10,493 bases of DNA. It comes from Candidatus Hydrogenedentota bacterium (lineage in GTDB: Bacteria; Hydrogenedentota; Hydrogenedentia; Hydrogenedentiales; GCA-2746185). This document shows, one piece after another, positions 7,884-10,493 of this stretch. The translations under genes and the position numbers were made by a program. The DNA lies in the NCBI GenBank assembly GCA_012965445.1, contig DTSJ01000167.1, forward strand, positions 2,675 through 13,167. The letters run 5' to 3'. Numbering within the stretch: position 1 is the stretch's first letter; every line of letters begins with the position of its first letter. The notes under the pieces are model-generated. The model saw only the letters and a list, made by a program, of their open reading frames with translations. It searched no databases and was not told where the DNA came from.

Positions 7884-8462
7884 CTACTTTCTAAGTGCGT
7901 CCGCGATAATCGATTTTACCCGATCAACTATCTGGTCGAAGATGTTCCCAATCACCGGAACATACCCTGCCAGAATGACGATCAAGATGATCGTGATAAA
8001 CCAGTGCCGCATAGCGAATTTGGGCAGCAGCAGCATAAGCCGCCCAAGCTGCTCAAGAATCCGAAACGCGATTTTAACCAGATTCTTCGCGGCCCACCCG
8101 AAATCGTTCTGGAGGGCTATGCCCTGGCTGCGGCTGGACATACCGTCGGGAGAACACTCCAGCATCAGGTCCGTATAGCCAACCCGCATAATTTCGCCGG
8201 AACCCAGAACCCTTGACTTGAAACGGGTAGCCTTTTTCCCTTCGACGATTACAGGCGAATTCGTAGTCGCACGAATGGTGTATCCCTTGCCCATCGCCGT
8301 GGCAGTAGCGTGAATGGGCTGAACATCCTGGTCAAGCAGCAAATTTACCGTGCAGCTGCCCTCCTGCCCAATTTGAATCGCGGACGCGCCAACTGGAAAC
8401 TCGGTACCGTCCTGCGGACCATTCAACACGATGAAGACATCTGGCGATCCCGCAGATCTCAT
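7884..8462 (-). CDS. Degenerate FHA domain protein with C-terminal membrane helix
   Basis: A 192-residue protein with an FHA-like beta domain at about 8-103. The usual phosphothreonine-binding residues are mostly lost: the GR motif is IGQ (Gln32), the Ser of SxxH is Gln48 while His51 remains, and the Asn of the late NG is Glu74 before Gly75. The fold signal is still fair (IQIGQEGSCTVNLLL, a GSGEIMRVGYTDLMLE end strand). Residues 104-122 form a linker, 123-150 an amphipathic-looking stretch, 154-175 one hydrophobic helix (FITIILIVILAGYVPVIGNIF), and a short charged tail ends the protein. No signal peptide is seen, so the FHA part is probably cytoplasmic and the protein tail-anchored-like. Its ATG overlaps the stop of the Clp ATPase (ATGA at 8462-8459), implying translational coupling and joint function. 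I know of no named family with this layout. Confidence 0.75.
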   Translation of the reverse strand: MRSAGSPDVFIVLNGPQDGTEFPVGASAIQIGQEGSCTVNLLLDQDVQPIHATATAMGKGYTIRATTNSPVIVEGKKATRFKSRVLGSGEIMRVGYTDLMLECSPDGMSSRSQGIALQNDFGWAAKNLVKIAFRILEQLGRLMLLLPKFAMRHWFITIILIVILAGYVPVIGNIFDQIVDRVKSIIADALRK

Positions 8463-10493
8463 GTGGGTTTCACCGTTTCCGGACGTTTCGAGCTGCCCTT
8501 TGGTTTGCCTTTTTGGAAGACCAATTCGTCCTCATTCATCATCACGTCTATCATGTCACCGTCACCAAACGTACCTTCCATTATTTTTTCACTGATGGGG
8601 CCTGCAATTAGCCGTTCCACAGTCCGTTTCAATTCGCGCGCGCCGTATTCGGGATTGTATCCCTTGACTCCCAGGAACTCATAGGCCCGCTGGTACATAC
8701 GAATTCCCATTCCGCGATCATGGATACGCGCACGCACTTCGTCAATCATCAGCCGCAGCACCGTACGTACGTCCTCCCGCAGAAGCGGATAGAACGGCAC
8801 AATTTCATCGATCCGGTTAATGAACTCCGGCCGAAAATGCTCGCGCAGCGCATCCATTACGTCGCTTCGCGCCGTGTCCGCGCCGCCTCGGGAAAGCGCT
8901 TCCGCGCCAATATTCGATGTGAAGATGATGATCGTATTTTTGAAATTAATAATCTTTCCGTCCGAATCCTTCAGCCGTCCCTCATCGAGTATCGGCAGGA
9001 AAATATCGAAAATTTGCGTGTGCGCTTTTTCGATCTCATCAAAGAGGATAATGGAAAAAGGAGAATTCTGGACGGCAGCGGTAAGCAGTCCTTCCTGCTC
9101 ACTCCCCACATAGCCGGGCGGAGCGCCGATCAGCTTCGACACCGAATGCGACTCGACGTACTCCGACATGTCGAAGGTAATCAGGTGATTGCTGGAACCA
9201 AAGACCGATTTCGCAAGTTCCTTGCACAGTTGGGTTTTTCCAACACCCGTCGGGCCAAGAAATAGCATAACAGCGTCCGGACGATTGGGATCCGCAAGCC
9301 CCGCACGCGACTTTTTGATCGCAGCCGTAACTTTATCGACCGCTTCATCCTGACCGATAATCTTCTGTCGGATAAGATCGGCCATATTAGACAAACGCAT
9401 CCGATCCTCCTGCGTAATATCCTCGATGGGTACGGACGCGGCCTGACTGACGACTTTTCGGATGCTGTGCGGCGTGATACCACCCGACTTTGCATCCTTA
9501 TTCATCACCGCGTTGATACGGTGGCGCGCGCAAGCCTGATCCAGCATATCGATCGCTTTATCAGGGAAAGTACGATTGGGCATATAACGCTCGGTCAGCT
9601 TCACCGCTGCCTCAAGTGCCTCTTCAGAAATTCGTACCTTGTGATGGGCCTGCAGCTGAGGTGCCAGTTTTTTAAGCACCTCGACCGTAGCTTCCGGCGT
9701 AAGTTGTTCGATCCGAAGCATCTGAAAACGTCGCTCAAGCGCAGGGTCTTTGCCAATGAAAGCCCGATATTCTTTCAGCGTCGTCGCACCTATCACACTC
9801 AACTCGCCCCGTCCAAGCGCCGGTTTCAGCAGGTTCGCAAGGTCAACCGAATCACCATCGGTCGCTCCGGCCCCCATAATCATGTGGATTTCGTCAATGA
9901 ACAAAATCGTGTCCTTGCGTCCCTCAAGTTCTTTGAGGAGCGCCATGATCTTCTCCTCAAAACCTCCCCGGTATTGCGTCCCCGACATCAGCGCGGAAAT
10001 ATTCAACTCCAGAATCCGGTTCTGTTCGATAACTCCTTCGAAATCCCCCGACACAAATCGGCACGCGAGATCCTCTACAATTTTCGTTTTGCCCGTTCCC
10101 GCCTCACCCACGATGATTACGTTGCTTTTCCCCTGACGAGCCGAAATCTCGACGAGCTCCATCACTTCCTTCTCGCGGCCGATCGCCTTCTGGATTTTCC
10201 CCAGCCGCGCCATCTCGGTCAGGTCACGCGTGAATTCATCTACGCTCGGCTTCTTCTCTTCTCCTTTCCCGCCCAACTCCGCAGTCTTCGCGGTAGACGA
10301 ATGAGAAGCCTGCATCTGCGGAGCGGCATCGCCGGATGCCGGTGTCGCCGCATCCTTCCCCCCTTCAACCTTGAGACGAAGCAGTTCCTGACGAAGATCA
10401 TTGATCAAACCGCCGCGCGCTTTCTTCACCTGATCCATACAGCGACTCGGCAGTGCGTGCGCATCCGTAAGAATCGCCAGCAGAACGTGTCCC
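8459..10493 (-). CDS. Clp/Hsp100 double AAA+ ATPase, 5' end outside the window
   Basis: An ATP-driven protein unfoldase or disaggregase of the ClpA/ClpB class. The frame is open to the right edge: 677 codons are visible. The 18 residues before the Met at 10438 read like the second repeat of a Clp N-domain (HVLLAILTDAHAL), so that Met is internal and perhaps 100 residues are missing. Counting from that Met: a low-complexity Ala/Gly/Lys linker (24-66); D1 with Walker A GEAGTGKT (111-118), pore loop QYRGGF (Tyr156), Walker B FIDE (180-183) and ERRF (235-238); D2 with GPTGVGKT (395-402), pore loop GYVG (Tyr443), LFDE (465-468), FINRID (539-544) with arginine finger Arg542, and sensor-2 GAR (599-601). 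Both sites look active. There is no ClpB-type middle domain between D1 and D2, and no IGL/IGF ClpP loop near 510-535. It is the first visible gene of a pair with the FHA membrane protein. Confidence 0.92.
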   Translation of the reverse strand, partial: GHVLLAILTDAHALPSRCMDQVKKARGGLINDLRQELLRLKVEGGKDAATPASGDAAPQMQASHSSTAKTAELGGKGEEKKPSVDEFTRDLTEMARLGKIQKAIGREKEVMELVEISARQGKSNVIIVGEAGTGKTKIVEDLACRFVSGDFEGVIEQNRILELNISALMSGTQYRGGFEEKIMALLKELEGRKDTILFIDEIHMIMGAGATDGDSVDLANLLKPALGRGELSVIGATTLKEYRAFIGKDPALERRFQMLRIEQLTPEATVEVLKKLAPQLQAHHKVRISEEALEAAVKLTERYMPNRTFPDKAIDMLDQACARHRINAVMNKDAKSGGITPHSIRKVVSQAASVPIEDITQEDRMRLSNMADLIRQKIIGQDEAVDKVTAAIKKSRAGLADPNRPDAVMLFLGPTGVGKTQLCKELAKSVFGSSNHLITFDMSEYVESHSVSKLIGAPPGYVGSEQEGLLTAAVQNSPFSIILFDEIEKAHTQIFDIFLPILDEGRLKDSDGKIINFKNTIIIFTSNIGAEALSRGGADTARSDVMDALREHFRPEFINRIDEIVPFYPLLREDVRTVLRLMIDEVRARIHDRGMGIRMYQRAYEFLGVKGYNPEYGARELKRTVERLIAGPISEKIMEGTFGDGDMIDVMMNEDELVFQKGKPKGSSKRPETVKPT

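Noticed and set aside
7884..10493. Type VI secretion locus
   Set aside because: FHA and Clp genes alone are not enough; no other type VI component is visible and the ATPase lacks a ClpV-type middle domain.

Overview
The window is a chromosomal segment of a bacterium, densely coded and mildly GC-rich by eye. It holds housekeeping genes, a carbohydrate/acyl catabolic pair and one less familiar two-gene module. Shine-Dalgarno-like sites precede several starts. The lineage cannot be fixed from sequence alone. A YfiR-like remnant and a glycolytic PPi-dependent phosphofructokinase of the type seen in several Gram-negative groups suggest a diderm bacterium, but that is inference. I saw no tRNA, rRNA, CRISPR array, insertion sequence or phage gene.

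Left part, plus strand. A fragment at 113-442 resembles the C-terminal half of YfiR/DUF4154 proteins and lacks the N-terminal half. Next come an acyl-CoA dehydrogenase (528-1688) and, 24 bases later, an L-fuconolactonase-like amidohydrolase (1713-2549), probably cotranscribed. The dehydrogenase lacks the usual C-terminal catalytic glutamate but has one at the position used by isovaleryl-CoA dehydrogenase.

Middle part, plus strand. A 226-base gap carries a perfect extended -10 promoter and, just after it, a terminator-like hairpin in the leader of greA (2776-3246). The arrangement recalls the terminated greA leader (GraL) of Escherichia coli. carB (3353-6595) encodes the large subunit of carbamoyl-phosphate synthetase, and no carA is present. 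It is followed by a PPi-dependent phosphofructokinase (6642-7859). These three genes share a strand with gaps of 106 and 46 bases and may be partly cotranscribed.

Right part, minus strand, convergent with the above. A Clp/Hsp100 double-AAA+ ATPase runs off the right edge (8459-10493, partial). It overlaps by four bases (ATGA) a small protein made of a degenerate FHA domain and one C-terminal membrane helix (7884-8462). The ATPase has ClpA-like architecture without the ClpB middle domain, and I see no ClpP-docking loop. A translationally coupled unfoldase plus membrane-anchored FHA-like protein is the best candidate here for an undescribed system.
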